A DNA stretch of 64,000 nucleotides from an uncultured Alistipes sp. (GCA_902388455.1 CABMPD010000010.1:35541-99540), one strand, 5' to 3'. Shown: positions 1-10,879, counted from the first letter of the stretch. Notes: generated from the sequence alone by a model not told the origin. Program-made: numbers and translations.

Positions 1-1
1 T

Positions 2-1582
2 GTCACCAAGGACTATGTGTCTACCGCTCAGTTCGAGGGCGAGGAAATTCTGAAAGTCGATCCCGAGGGACTCAGGCTGATAGCCCGCCAGGCTTTCCAC
101 GATGTGGCCTTCATGCTCCGTCCCGAGCACAACGAGATGGTGGCCAAGATTCTCAATGACCCCGAGGCCAGCCGCAACGACAAGGCCGTGGCCCTGACCA
201 TGCTGCTCAACGCCGACGTGGCCAAGAACCAGAAACTGCCTTTCTGCCAGGATACAGGTACAGCCATCGTAGTGGCCAAGAAGGGCCGCAGGGTATGGGT
301 GGACAAGACTGCCGACGGCTCCCGCATCAGCGACGAGGAGGCCCTGCAGCACGGCGTATACGACACCTACACCACTGACAACCTGCGTTATTCCCAGACT
401 CTTCCCTTAGACATGTACAAGGAGAAGAACTCCGGCAACAACCTGCCCGCACAGGTGGACATCTACGCCACCGAGGGCGGCGAGTACAAGTTCCTGTTCA
501 TCGCCAAGGGCGGCGGCTCGGCCAACAAGACCTTCCTCTTCCAGGAGACCAAGGCCCTGCTCAATCCCGAGAAACTCGAGAACTTCCTGATCGAGAAGAT
601 GAAGACCCTCGGTACGGCGGCCTGCCCTCCCTACCACATCGCATTCGTAATCGGCGGCTCATCGGCAGAGACCAACCTCAAGACCGTCAAGCTCGCCTCC
701 GCCAAGTACTACGACAACCTGCCTACTACCGGCGACGACCTCGGCCGCGCCTTCCGCGATATCGAGCTGGAGCAGAAGCTCTTCAAGGCAGCCTGCAACA
801 TCGGCCTCGGCGCCCAGTTCGGCGGCAAGTACTTCGCCCACGACATCCGCGTGATCCGTCTGCCCCGTCACGGCGCGTCCTGCCCCGTCGGCCTCGGAGT
901 ATCCTGCAGCGCCGACCGCAACATCAAGGGTAAGATCAACAAGGACGGTATCTGGCTCGAGGACCTGGACAGCAACCCCATCCGTCTCGTTCCCGAGCAG
1001 CTGCGCGGCGGCTTCGCCAAACATTCCGGCGGTGTGAAAATAGACCTGAACCGCCCGATGAAGGAAGTCCTCGCCGACCTGTCCCAGTATCCCGTATCGA
1101 CATTCCTCCTGCTCAGCGGCACCATCATCGTAGGCCGCGACATCGCCCACGCCAAGCTGAAAGAGCGCATTGAGAGCGGAGAGGGCCTGCCCCAGTACAT
1201 GAAGGAGCACCCGATCTACTACGCCGGCCCCGCCAAGACCCCCGAGGGAATGCCCTCCGGCAGCTTCGGTCCCACCACAGCCGGCCGTATGGACAGTTAT
1301 GTGGACCTCTTCCAGGAGAACGGCGGCAGCATGATCATGATCGCCAAGGGCAACCGCAGCCAGCAGGTGACCGACGCCTGCAAGAAGCACGGCGGCTTCT
1401 ACCTCGGCAGCATCGGCGGCCCCGCAGCCATCTTAGCTCAGGACAATATCAAGAAGGTCGAGCTCCTCGAGTATCCCGAACTCGGCATGGAGGCCATCTG
1501 GAAGATCGAGGTAGTCGACTTCCCCGCCTTCATCCTCGTGGACGACAAGGGCAACGACTTCTTCAAGACTGTCCTCAAATAG
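2..1582 (+). CDS. class I fumarate hydratase, 5' end outside window
   Basis: Class I (iron-sulfur) fumarase, which interconverts fumarate and malate in the cytoplasm. The reading frame is open to the left edge of the window (residues VTKDYV precede a possible GTG at 17), and the family normally has about 20-25 more N-terminal residues, so the true start lies outside. Counting from the GTG at 17, Cys77 (FCQDTGTA), Cys203 (GTAACPPYH) and Cys297 (GVSCSADRN) are the likely [4Fe-4S] ligands; the 94-residue spacing of the last two matches E. coli FumA as known to me. The GGGSANKT and RHGASCPVG blocks are typical. Codons strongly favour C endings, suggesting high expression. A hairpin terminator follows. 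In Bacteroidales this enzyme serves the reductive branch leading to succinate. Confidence 0.95.
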   Translation, partial: VTKDYVSTAQFEGEEILKVDPEGLRLIARQAFHDVAFMLRPEHNEMVAKILNDPEASRNDKAVALTMLLNADVAKNQKLPFCQDTGTAIVVAKKGRRVWVDKTADGSRISDEEALQHGVYDTYTTDNLRYSQTLPLDMYKEKNSGNNLPAQVDIYATEGGEYKFLFIAKGGGSANKTFLFQETKALLNPEKLENFLIEKMKTLGTAACPPYHIAFVIGGSSAETNLKTVKLASAKYYDNLPTTGDDLGRAFRDIELEQKLFKAACNIGLGAQFGGKYFAHDIRVIRLPRHGASCPVGLGVSCSADRNIKGKINKDGIWLEDLDSNPIRLVPEQLRGGFAKHSGGVKIDLNRPMKEVLADLSQYPVSTFLLLSGTIIVGRDIAHAKLKERIESGEGLPQYMKEHPIYYAGPAKTPEGMPSGSFGPTTAGRMDSYVDLFQENGGSMIMIAKGNRSQQVTDACKKHGGFYLGSIGGPAAILAQDNIKKVELLEYPELGMEAIWKIEVVDFPAFILVDDKGNDFFKTVLK

Positions 1583-1611
1583 GGAGGCCGTCAGGATTTT
1601 TAAGGAAAATG

Positions 1612-1645
1612 GCCCGGTCCTGCAAGTTCTGCGACCGGGCTTTTT
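1612..1645. terminator. bidirectional intrinsic terminator
   Basis: GCCCGGTC (1612-1619) pairs with GACCGGGC (1633-1640), followed by five T. An A-rich run just before the stem would give a weaker U tract on the minus strand. It lies between the convergent fumarase and DUF454 genes and probably ends both transcripts. Confidence 0.8.
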
Positions 1646-1650
1646 CATGC

Positions 1651-2007
1651 TCATTCCTTGGTCTTGAAGGACAATATGTGAACAGTAACCCCGGCGGCAA
1701 TGGCGGCCAGCAGAACTCGCAGCCACAGCTGGTGGACCAGGAAGATACTCAGGGCAATGGTCAGCCACAGGGTCGTGACCGAGACGGCCTTCACCCTCCG
1801 GGAGATGCACTTGTGCTCCTGGAAGTCCCGGATATAAGGCCCCAGCTTGGGATGCGCCATCAGCCAGGCATGCAGCCGCGGCGCCCCCTTCATCCAGCAC
1901 CACGCCGTCAGCAGCAGGAACGGAGTAGTCGGCAGCACCGGCAGGAACATTCCCGCCACTCCCAGTCCCAGCGACACGGCACCCAATATGATCAGCAGAT
2001 AATTCAT
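1651..2007 (-). CDS. DUF454 (YbaN-like) small inner-membrane protein
   Basis: A 118-residue protein with an N-terminal hydrophobic helix (about residues 3-22), a PVLPTTPFLLLTAWCW block typical of DUF454/YbaN, a short polar stretch with HAWLMAHPKLGPYI, and two more hydrophobic helices (about 75-112) ending in a short basic tail. The family is widespread in the inner membrane and its biochemical role is not established. It faces the fumarase gene tail to tail and shares its terminator. The family assignment rests on the LPTTPF and HP.LGPYI motifs and the length, which is usual for the family. Confidence 0.85.
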   Translation of the reverse strand: MNYLLIILGAVSLGLGVAGMFLPVLPTTPFLLLTAWCWMKGAPRLHAWLMAHPKLGPYIRDFQEHKCISRRVKAVSVTTLWLTIALSIFLVHQLWLRVLLAAIAAGVTVHILSFKTKE

Positions 2008-2073
2008 GACTCTAATTCACGCCCCAAAAGTAACAAAAATCATCTGTCCGCCTCTTCCCGGCCACATTATCCG

Positions 2074-2256
2074 TCCCCCTTTCCACAACGGCAGCAAAAC
2101 CCGCGATTCGGTGCCGTTGCGGAGGCCGCTTTCCCCATGTACCCTCTCTACAGGCCCCTGTGCGGCATCTTTCCTCCATCCCCCTTTCCACAACGGCAGC
2201 AAATCCCATGATTCGGTGCCGTTGTGGAAGCCATATTCGGTGCCGTTGCGGAAGCC
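2074..2256. repeat. tandem palindromic repeat cluster
   Basis: The word TCCCCCTTTCCACAACGGCA, extended by GCAAA, occurs at 2074-2098 and 2179-2203. The word ATTCGGTGCCGTTG followed by a GGA(A/G)GCC-like end occurs three times (2105-2126, 2211-2232, 2235-2256). The two words are partly complementary: TTCCACAACGGCA (2186-2198) pairs perfectly over 13 bases with TGCCGTTGTGGAA (2217-2229); the first copy has two mismatches. Confidence 0.75.
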
Positions 2257-2289
2257 ATCGTCAGTCTGTTATGGGGCATATTTTGCTAA

Positions 2290-2317
2290 GCGGCATAAAT
2301 TAAGAGCATTATGCCGC
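2290..2317. repeat. 9-bp inverted repeat
   Basis: GCGGCATAA (2290-2298) is the exact reverse complement of TTATGCCGC (2309-2317), with a 10-base loop. There is no T run, so it is not a clear terminator. Its function is unknown. Confidence 0.5.
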
Positions 2318-2328
2318 CCGTTGGAATT

Positions 2329-2361
2329 ACAGACAGTGAGATACACCTCACTGTCTGTTTT
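2329..2361. terminator. terminator-like hairpin
   Basis: ACAGACAGTGAG (2329-2340) pairs with CTCACTGTCTGT (2347-2358) around a six-base loop and is followed by TTT. The 12-bp perfect stem could act as a terminator, perhaps for the minus-strand gene ending at 2646, although it lies about 290 bases beyond it. It may instead be part of a degraded element. Confidence 0.4.
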
Positions 2362-2645
2362 GTCGTGATGGACGTATGTGACTGCTATATTGGCATTTAT
2401 GTGCGTCGTTGCAAAACAGACTCCCTCCAAAACAGACTCAAAAATTCAAGATGGATTATTTACCCCGTCCTGCAGCATACTTAGAGGCGGATTCCGAAAA
2501 ACAGTTGCATTCCTATCTCTTCAGTCTGTAATTGCTAAGATTAAGATAAATTGCTGTAATTCAGCGAATCATACTTGGTGCTGAAATTACAGACACTGAT
2601 GGCTTTGTATGTTAATGTGGGAAGCCTGACGTGGCGTATCAGTAG

Positions 2646-3815
2646 TTAGTAGTTGAGGCCGAACCACCAGAGCGGAAGGATGTTGCCGGAGGAGAACTCG
2701 ATGCCGTCCTTGACGATGTAGCCTTCTTCGGCGGAGGCGAGCTGTCTGCGGCCTTTGGACTTGCCGCCGGTTTCGAAGGTGCGGTCGCCTATCCGGAAGT
2801 CGGAGATGGCGGAGGATGTGACCTGGTTGCGGACCCGGGTCTGATTCAGGAAGAATGTCTCGCGGAGGCTGCCGGTGTCTGATTCGCTTTCCGCGAGCGC
2901 GTAAATAAGGTTGGGATTGTCCAGATAGACCTTCTCGACTTTACCCAGTCCGCGGATGCCGCCGGTGTCGTCCCTGAGCTGCGCAATCATCCCTGCATCC
3001 TCAATATATTGAAAGTAGTCCGGCATCTGGTTACGTCCGGCTCCTATGAGGTCCGCGAGTTTACTCATGTTGGGCTTGAAGGGGACACTCTTGGCTATGA
3101 TGGCAAGCAGTTTCTTGAACTTGCGTCCCATGGAGGCCGGCAGGTCGGCGAAGACGGGAATGTCGTTTTCCAACGTGATGTTGATGATCTGTCTGAGTTT
3201 TTCTTCGAAACTAGGATCCTTGGAAAAAGGGTAGTAGCCACGTTTCAGATAGTCCTCGAACAGCAGCAGGGGCGTCTTTATGTTGAAGGTTTCGGGTTTG
3301 CCGGCAATGATGTCGTCAAGAGTGAGGACGGGTACCCGTACATCGTGGTAGAGATGCAGGTATTCTCTGAATGACAGTCCGTAGAGATGGTAGAGAACGG
3401 CCCTGCGGCTGAGGTCCGACGTGCCTTTTGTCAGGTCCAGGACGGAGGAGCCGGAGAATACCACGTTCAGTTCGCTGTAGTAGTCGTAGATGAGTTTCAG
3501 CTCCCTCGACCACTCCTTGTATTTATGAATCTCGTCGATGTAGAAATAATGTATGCCACGCTGGACCAGAAGCCCGGCGAGGTCGAGCAGGCGGTGGCTG
3601 CTGAAATAGATGTCGTCGGCATTGACATACAGCACGTCGTCCGGGTTCATATCCTGCTTGATGTGCTGCAGCATCAGTGTGGTTTTCCCTACGCCTCTCG
3701 GCCCTTTGATGCCGATTATGCGGTTGCGCCAGTTGATATCGGAGTAGAGGTATCTGTTGAAGCCTGTGTCGGTTTCGCGCAGCAGTTTCTTGTAGAAGGC
3801 TGTTAAAGTTTCCAT
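2646..3815 (-). CDS. AAA_14/DUF4143-type ATPase
   Basis: A 389-residue P-loop ATPase of the family with an AAA_14 ATPase domain and C-terminal DUF4143, common in Bacteroidota genomes and of unknown physiological role. Visible motifs are Walker A GPRGVGKTT, a Walker B-like FYIDEIHK and a sensor-1-like VFSGSSVLDL, followed by the family's SFREYLHL and YLKRGYYPF blocks. I chose the ATG at 3815 (METLTAFYK) rather than an upstream in-frame ATG at 3863, because a TATATTTG -7 box at 3831-3838 puts the transcript start near 3824, inside the longer frame. Two palindromes overlap and lie upstream of the promoter. The last residues (WWFGLNY) are typical of the family. Confidence 0.85.
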   Translation of the reverse strand: METLTAFYKKLLRETDTGFNRYLYSDINWRNRIIGIKGPRGVGKTTLMLQHIKQDMNPDDVLYVNADDIYFSSHRLLDLAGLLVQRGIHYFYIDEIHKYKEWSRELKLIYDYYSELNVVFSGSSVLDLTKGTSDLSRRAVLYHLYGLSFREYLHLYHDVRVPVLTLDDIIAGKPETFNIKTPLLLFEDYLKRGYYPFSKDPSFEEKLRQIINITLENDIPVFADLPASMGRKFKKLLAIIAKSVPFKPNMSKLADLIGAGRNQMPDYFQYIEDAGMIAQLRDDTGGIRGLGKVEKVYLDNPNLIYALAESESDTGSLRETFFLNQTRVRNQVTSSAISDFRIGDRTFETGGKSKGRRQLASAEEGYIVKDGIEFSSGNILPLWWFGLNY

Positions 3816-3830
3816 GCAGTAATTTTTTTG

Positions 3831-3864
3831 CAAATATAGTAAAATTGCACTTGTGAAGTGCAAA
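3831..3864 (-). promoter_or_regulatory. promoter of the DUF4143-type ATPase gene
   Basis: Read on the minus strand, TTTG (complement of 3861-3864) and TATATTTG (complement of 3831-3838) form a Bacteroidota sigma-ABfr-type promoter with a 22-base spacer, slightly longer than usual. The predicted start leaves a leader of about nine bases. The palindrome 3845-3863 covers most of the spacer. Confidence 0.6.
3845..3863. repeat. operator-like palindrome 1
   Basis: TTGCACTT (3845-3852) and AAGTGCAA (3856-3863) are exact inverted copies around GTG. It overlaps the promoter spacer and the edge of the -33 box of the ATPase gene, so a bound protein would block transcription. It is near-identical in core sequence to the palindrome at 3874-3898. 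Confidence 0.7.
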
Positions 3865-3873
3865 AATGTGAAA

Positions 3874-3898
3874 AATTTGCACTTGCGAAGTGCAAATT
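3874..3898. repeat. operator-like palindrome 2
   Basis: AATTTGCACTT (3874-3884) and AAGTGCAAATT (3888-3898) are exact 11-base inverted copies around GCG. The MATE gene's stop codon overlaps its right end. Placed just upstream of the ATPase promoter, it may act with palindrome 1 as a double operator, or in RNA as a hairpin at the end of the MATE transcript. Confidence 0.7.
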
Positions 3899-5249
3899 AG
3901 AGATTTCTCCTACGGCCGAGGAAGTAGTAGAGGGCGATGGCGGCGGTGGTGAGGGCCTCGGAGACGGCCATGGCGAGCCAGATGCCGGCGTCGCCGAGCA
4001 GGCGGGGCATGATGATGAAGCTCGGGACGATGAAGACGAGGCCGCGCAGGCAGGCGAAGAGCATGGCGGGCTTCATCTTCTCGAGGCTCTGGAGGAGGCC
4101 GATGGAGGCTACGTTGGTGACGTAGAAGATGTAGCCGAGGGCGAAGAGGGGAAGGCCGTCGATGGCGATGCGGGCGGCGTTGCCCTCCTGGCCGATGAAC
4201 AGGCCTACGAGGGGGCCGGGCAGGAGCACGAAGAGCATCATGCCGACGAAGCCGCAGATGACGGCGGTGATTATCGACAGGCGGCTGACGGATAGGACGC
4301 GGTCCATCTTGCCGGCTCCGTAGTTGAAGCTGACTATCGGCTGGGCGGACTGGGCCACGGCGTTGCCGAACATGAAGACGAAGGGGGTGTAGTAGCAGGC
4401 CACACCGAAGGCGCCTACGCCGTCGTCTCCGAGGTAGCGCATGAAGACCTGGTTGCCCATGAACATGAGGACGGCGATGGTGGCCTCTCCGAGCAGGGCG
4501 GGGGAGCCTATCTTGCACTGGTAGCCGATGTTGCGCATGCTCAGGCGCATGCTCTTGCGGCTCATTTTCAACTTGATCAGACGCACCACCCTGGCCCGCA
4601 GCAGCAGATAACCGATGCCCATGCAGCCGCCCACGACAATGCTGATGCCGGTGGCTATGGCCGCGCCCTTGACGCCCATATCGAGGGGGAAGATGAAGAG
4701 CCAGTCGAGCACGGTGTTGATGATGGCCGTTATGACCGAGCACCACATGGCGTACTGAGGCGCTCCGTCCAGGCGGATGATGAAGAGCGATACCGAGAGC
4801 CACATCTGGAAGGGCAGGGCCGGGACTATCCACAGCAGGTAGTCCAGCACGAGGGGCATCAGGTGCTCCGAGGAGCCGAGCATCCTGGCCGTGGTCTCGG
4901 GAAAGGTCATGATGAGGCCTGCGACCAGCGCGGCTATGACGGTCACGAAGAGTATGGCCTGGGTTACATTGAGCCGGGCGGCCTTGATCTTGCCGCGGGC
5001 CAGGTGTATCGAGGCCACTACGGAACTGCCCGCTCCGGCCATCAGACCGAGACCGGTGAATATCATCCATACAGGTACGCAGATATTGACGGCGGCTATA
5101 CCGTCGCTGCCTACTCCGTGCCCTATGAAGATACCGTCGATGGCCGTGACCGCCGACATGCTCACCATCCCCAGCAGTGTGGTTACGAAATACTTACCGA
5201 ACAGGGACGGGATATTTACTGTTCCGAAATCAATAGCATCGCGCTGCAT
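3897..5249 (-). CDS. MATE family multidrug/toxin efflux transporter
   Basis: A 450-residue integral membrane protein with about twelve hydrophobic segments. It begins with the family pattern PSLFGKYFVTTLLGMVSMSAV and contains IDGIFIGHGVG, GAGSSVVAS and, in the second half, PIVSFNYGAG, all typical of the MepA-like branch of MATE transporters. Such proteins export cationic drugs or metabolites using a sodium or proton gradient; the substrate cannot be told from sequence. The length is normal. It lies upstream of and in the same direction as the DUF4143 ATPase gene, but the palindromes and separate promoter between them suggest independent control of the latter. Confidence 0.92.
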   Translation of the reverse strand: MQRDAIDFGTVNIPSLFGKYFVTTLLGMVSMSAVTAIDGIFIGHGVGSDGIAAVNICVPVWMIFTGLGLMAGAGSSVVASIHLARGKIKAARLNVTQAILFVTVIAALVAGLIMTFPETTARMLGSSEHLMPLVLDYLLWIVPALPFQMWLSVSLFIIRLDGAPQYAMWCSVITAIINTVLDWLFIFPLDMGVKGAAIATGISIVVGGCMGIGYLLLRARVVRLIKLKMSRKSMRLSMRNIGYQCKIGSPALLGEATIAVLMFMGNQVFMRYLGDDGVGAFGVACYYTPFVFMFGNAVAQSAQPIVSFNYGAGKMDRVLSVSRLSIITAVICGFVGMMLFVLLPGPLVGLFIGQEGNAARIAIDGLPLFALGYIFYVTNVASIGLLQSLEKMKPAMLFACLRGLVFIVPSFIIMPRLLGDAGIWLAMAVSEALTTAAIALYYFLGRRRNL

Positions 5250-5285
5250 AAATCATAACCAAATCCGTTGTGTCTGGAATATTAC

Positions 5286-6167
5286 TTATTGTATAGGTTC
5301 GAGTGTATCCAGCTCATATTCCCGGATGCCTGTCCATCTAATGATGTCGCCGGAGGATATTCCGTCGGCTTTCATCCTTCTGGCGCTCTCGCGCTGTTGC
5401 TGGATGGAGCCGGCCATGATGCCGCTGTTGACACCGTCCTTGTACCATTTGTCGAAACCTTCCTCAAGTCCTTTTATGCGGCCATTGGTCTGTCCTGCGG
5501 TATATGCTTTGTCCGCGATGGACCGGACTGTCTTGACCAGCTCTATGTAGGCATGGTATGTATTCAACTCTATTTCAGTGTATGTGTCGGAATCAAGCAG
5601 AGCAACGGCCTTTCCTATGACGGGGTCAGAGAGCAGTTCCGGAGATACAGTCGGCCTGCAGCTGCTCATTTCAGATAGAAAGCGCAGCCATAACGGGCTG
5701 GTGTTGCCTGAACAATTGCTTGTTTCTATGAAAATAAATTTGGAACCCTCTGGAGCTCCGTGGCGTTGGAGAACAGATACTGTCTGTCTGAATGTGTAAT
5801 AGTTGTCGGAATCGGGGACAGAGTCCTTCAGAATGAACAGTGAGTGGACAGGCTCTTTCTTGTTGTGCGGGATGGCAGTGGCGGATTCGATTTCCTGTAG
5901 AATCTGTGTTTTATCTGTTTTGAAGTGAATCAGAAATGTCTCTACAATGAATGAATCTCCGTTTTTCTTTGTACAGCGGATACTTATGGGCTCTGAAAGG
6001 TGACTGCAGTTATATTCTACGTTCTGGTGTGCATCCATCGTAGAATTGGTTATGCTGTCCTCATCTTTTTCAGGAGGCAGCAGGGTGTTGAGAAAATCTG
6101 TAGTCAGTTCAGGGTTCTGTCCGAATACTTTGTGGAATGTGACGGGAGTTAAAGGATTGAGGTACAT
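5286..6167 (-). CDS. Rpn/PDDEXK_2-like protein with degenerate nuclease motif
   Basis: A 293-residue protein resembling the Rpn family (annotated as PD-(D/E)XK nuclease family transposase). The N-terminal block TFHKVFGQNPELTTDFLNTL matches the family's usual start, and the C-terminal stretch SARRMKADGISSGDIIRWTG matches its helical tail. In active members a DVYC..d..G..F.VEMQ block holds the metal ligands. Here the equivalent reads IRCTKKNGDSFIVETF, with Arg where the Asp is expected and no Gln after the Glu, so catalysis is doubtful. Rpn proteins act on DNA during recombination-associated mobility. The gene stands alone between infB and the MATE gene, and no terminal repeats were seen. Confidence 0.65.
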   Translation of the reverse strand: MYLNPLTPVTFHKVFGQNPELTTDFLNTLLPPEKDEDSITNSTMDAHQNVEYNCSHLSEPISIRCTKKNGDSFIVETFLIHFKTDKTQILQEIESATAIPHNKKEPVHSLFILKDSVPDSDNYYTFRQTVSVLQRHGAPEGSKFIFIETSNCSGNTSPLWLRFLSEMSSCRPTVSPELLSDPVIGKAVALLDSDTYTEIELNTYHAYIELVKTVRSIADKAYTAGQTNGRIKGLEEGFDKWYKDGVNSGIMAGSIQQQRESARRMKADGISSGDIIRWTGIREYELDTLEPIQ

Positions 6168-6209
6168 TGCCTGTTTTATGGTTGGTTTTAGCTGAATGGT
6201 TGAACGTTA

Positions 6210-6248
6210 AAGGATATCCTCAGGAATTGAAGCCTTCTGGATATCCTT
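6210..6248 (-). terminator. possible terminator of the rimP-nusA-infB operon
   Basis: AAGGATATCC (6210-6219) and GGATATCCTT (6239-6248) are exact inverted copies with a 19-base loop, about 40 bases beyond the infB stop codon. On the minus strand the stem is followed by only TTT, so termination is plausible but weakly supported. Confidence 0.4.
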
Positions 6249-6287
6249 CTCGGTATTATTGGAATTTGTCCTGTGAGGCAGGCCTGA

Positions 6288-9182
<2,895 letters not shown>

Positions 9183-9221
9183 AAATGTTGTGTTTAGTTA
9201 ATAATTCGTTTTACCTGTCTG

Positions 9222-10454
9222 TTATTCAAACTCTGCACGGAGTACCTTCTGTACTTCCTGTACAGTCTCCTCGTCCAAGTCCGCTCTGTGGCATATTTCA
9301 TCTACGGGGAGGGCCAGTACACTCTTGGCAGTATCACATCCGATACCTTTGAGGGCATCGATAATCCACTGTTCTATCTCGTCATTGAACTCATCCAGCA
9401 TTACGTCCTCTTCGTCATCTCCGGCCTCATTCTCACGGAATACGTCAATCTCGTATCCGGCCAGCTGGCCAGCCAGCCTGATGTTGCTTCCTCCCTTTCC
9501 AATAGCCAGGGATACTTCAGAGGGGCTGAGATTTACGCGGATGTGCCTGGTCTCCTCGTTAATGGACATGGATGATATTTTTGCCGGGCTGAGAGCTCTC
9601 TGGATAAGCAGCTGGGTGTTGGAGGTCCAGTTGATGATGTCTATGTTCTCGTTGCGCAGCTCCCGGACGATGCTGTGGATACGAGAGCCCTTGACACCGA
9701 CGCATGCTCCTACGGGATCGATGCGCTCGTCGTAGGATTCTACTGCCACCTTGGCCCGGTCTCCGGGGATGCGGACTACTTTCTTGATGGTAATAAGACC
9801 GTCGAATATTTCGGGTACTTCCTGCTCGAAAAGCCTCTCAAGGAACGCCGGAGAGGTGCGTGAGAGGGTGATGACTGGTGTGTTGTTCCTCATTTCCACA
9901 CTCTCTATGACCGCCTTTACGGTCTCTCCTTTTTTAAAATAGTCGGACGGTATCTGTTCTGACTTGGGGAGTACCAGCTCATTTCCGTCCTCGTCCATGA
10001 CAAGCACCTCTTTCTTCCATACCTGATAGACCTCGCCGACGAGAATTTCGTGGATACGGTCCTTGTACTTGTTGTAGAGGTTGGCCTTCTCTATGTCTGC
10101 AATGCGGCCCTGAAGGTTCTGACGGAGGTTGAGGATCCCTCTGCGGCCGAAATCGGATAGCTTGACCTCTTCAGGAAAATCCTCACCCACTTCGTATGAG
10201 GGGTCGATTTTGTGTACCTCCTCGAGGGATATCTGAGTGTTGGGGTCCTCCACTTTCTCCACCACTTCGCGGTTCCTCCAGATTTCCAGGTCTCCCTTGT
10301 CGATGTTGATGATGATGTCAAAATTGTCTGCTGAGCCGTACATCTTCTCCAGCTGGGTGCGGAAGATGTTTTCCAGCACGCTCATCATGGTAGGTCTGTC
10401 GATATTCTTCAGTTCCTTGAATTCGGCAAACGTACTGATCAGGTTTACTTCCAT
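9222..10454 (-). CDS. nusA: transcription termination/antitermination factor NusA
   Basis: A 410-residue NusA, which binds RNA polymerase and nascent RNA and modulates pausing, termination and antitermination. Visible order: the N-terminal polymerase-binding domain (about 1-125, with FRTQLEKMYG), an S1 domain (about 135-200, ILVGEVYQVWKKEVLV), KH domains with DPVGACVGVKGSRI (a GxxG-type loop) and VSLAIGKGGSNIRLA, then a short tail (DALKGIGCDTAKSVL). It lacks the second acidic repeat found in gammaproteobacteria, which is normal for this phylum. It lies 18 bases after rimP and before infB; this order is conserved in many bacteria. Confidence 0.97.
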   Translation of the reverse strand: MEVNLISTFAEFKELKNIDRPTMMSVLENIFRTQLEKMYGSADNFDIIINIDKGDLEIWRNREVVEKVEDPNTQISLEEVHKIDPSYEVGEDFPEEVKLSDFGRRGILNLRQNLQGRIADIEKANLYNKYKDRIHEILVGEVYQVWKKEVLVMDEDGNELVLPKSEQIPSDYFKKGETVKAVIESVEMRNNTPVITLSRTSPAFLERLFEQEVPEIFDGLITIKKVVRIPGDRAKVAVESYDERIDPVGACVGVKGSRIHSIVRELRNENIDIINWTSNTQLLIQRALSPAKISSMSINEETRHIRVNLSPSEVSLAIGKGGSNIRLAGQLAGYEIDVFRENEAGDDEEDVMLDEFNDEIEQWIIDALKGIGCDTAKSVLALPVDEICHRADLDEETVQEVQKVLRAEFE

Positions 10455-10472
10455 GTCGGTTTTATCATTTAA

Positions 10473-10736
10473 TTAATTATTATTGTCATTGTCATCCGCG
10501 GCAGTACCATCTCCGGCGGAGCTTACCATCAGGGAAAAATCCTCTTTGTCCCTGTCCAGGTGCGCCTCAATCCAGCGGCTCAGAGCCACGCAGTCGTCAA
10601 TGCATGCAGGACGGCCGGGTGTACGGAAATAGACCTTGATGTTATTGGCCTTGTTGACTTTGATGTCTGCCAGCTCAAGACCGTGCTCTTCCATATATGG
10701 TGCGGCAATCTGTTCTATGATGTTTTTTTCAATCAT
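10473..10736 (-). CDS. rimP: RimP ribosome maturation factor, N-terminal domain only
   Basis: An 87-residue protein matching only the N-terminal domain of RimP, a 30S maturation factor usually about 150 residues long. The sequence MIEKNIIEQIAAPYMEEHGLEL, the central DDCVALSRWIEAHLD and the DFSLMVSSAG block match the family up to the point where the C-terminal Sm-like domain should begin; instead it ends in an acidic tail, DGTAADDNDNNN. Only 18 bases separate its stop from nusA, so no frameshifted C-terminal domain is hidden downstream. I chose the ATG at 10736; an in-frame ATG at 10841 lies upstream of the predicted promoter. Operon position supports identity. Whether the short form works in ribosome assembly is unknown. 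Confidence 0.85.
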   Translation of the reverse strand: MIEKNIIEQIAAPYMEEHGLELADIKVNKANNIKVYFRTPGRPACIDDCVALSRWIEAHLDRDKEDFSLMVSSAGDGTAADDNDNNN

Positions 10737-10771
10737 GAGGATGTCTGTTTTACGTGAGTTGTAGATAAAAC

Positions 10772-10794
10772 GAAAGGGACTCACCGTCCCTTTC
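10772..10794 (-). promoter_or_regulatory. leader hairpin of the rimP-nusA-infB transcript
   Basis: GAAAGGGAC (10772-10780) pairs with GTCCCTTTC (10786-10794) around a five-base loop. With a transcript start predicted near 10804, this 9-bp stem sits about ten bases from the 5' end of a leader of roughly 68 bases. It may stabilise the mRNA or be a regulatory target. Confidence 0.5.
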
Positions 10795-10810
10795 CTCTTC
10801 CAAATCCGCA

Positions 10811-10842
10811 CAAAAATAAGGGTTTTGTGTATAAATTCCAAA
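10811..10842 (-). promoter_or_regulatory. promoter of rimP-nusA-infB
   Basis: On the minus strand, TTTG (complement of 10839-10842) and TATTTTTG (complement of 10811-10818) are separated by exactly 20 bases, matching the Bacteroidota housekeeping consensus. The predicted start near 10804 rules out the longer rimP frame. Confidence 0.8.
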
Positions 10843-10879
10843 AAAAAGTGTTTTCTTTGCAGCTAAAATTTCCCCTACT

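Larger units (their letters stand above)
2008..2645. other. 638-base intergenic region with several inverted repeats, no supported gene
   Basis: No convincing gene is seen; short open frames here have no recognisable family and contain the repeats. The left part (2074-2256) holds a repeated palindromic unit, the middle holds two hairpins (2290-2317 and 2329-2358), and the right part is AT-rich. The word AATTACAGACA occurs at 2325-2335 and 2585-2595, with an inverted partial copy (AGTCTGTAATT) near 2523-2533. It may be the remains of a small mobile or repeat element. Confidence 0.6.

Noticed and set aside
2074..2256. CRISPR-like array
   Set aside because: Only two or three copies, unequal spacers and no cas genes.
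1609..2368. Plus-strand open frames over the DUF454 gene and the repeat cluster
   Set aside because: They run through the terminator and palindromic repeats and give low-complexity Pro/Gln-rich or repeated peptides.
2378..2584. A possible 68-residue plus-strand gene
   Set aside because: No family, no promoter, and surrounding inverted repeats suggest non-coding sequence.
3816..3863. Longer start for the DUF4143 ATPase (ATG at 3863)
   Set aside because: It would place the start codon inside the operator palindrome and upstream of the predicted transcript start.
3910..5070. A 386-codon minus-strand frame inside the MATE gene
   Set aside because: Its translation is dominated by Arg, His and Pro, the usual result of reading the MATE gene in another frame.
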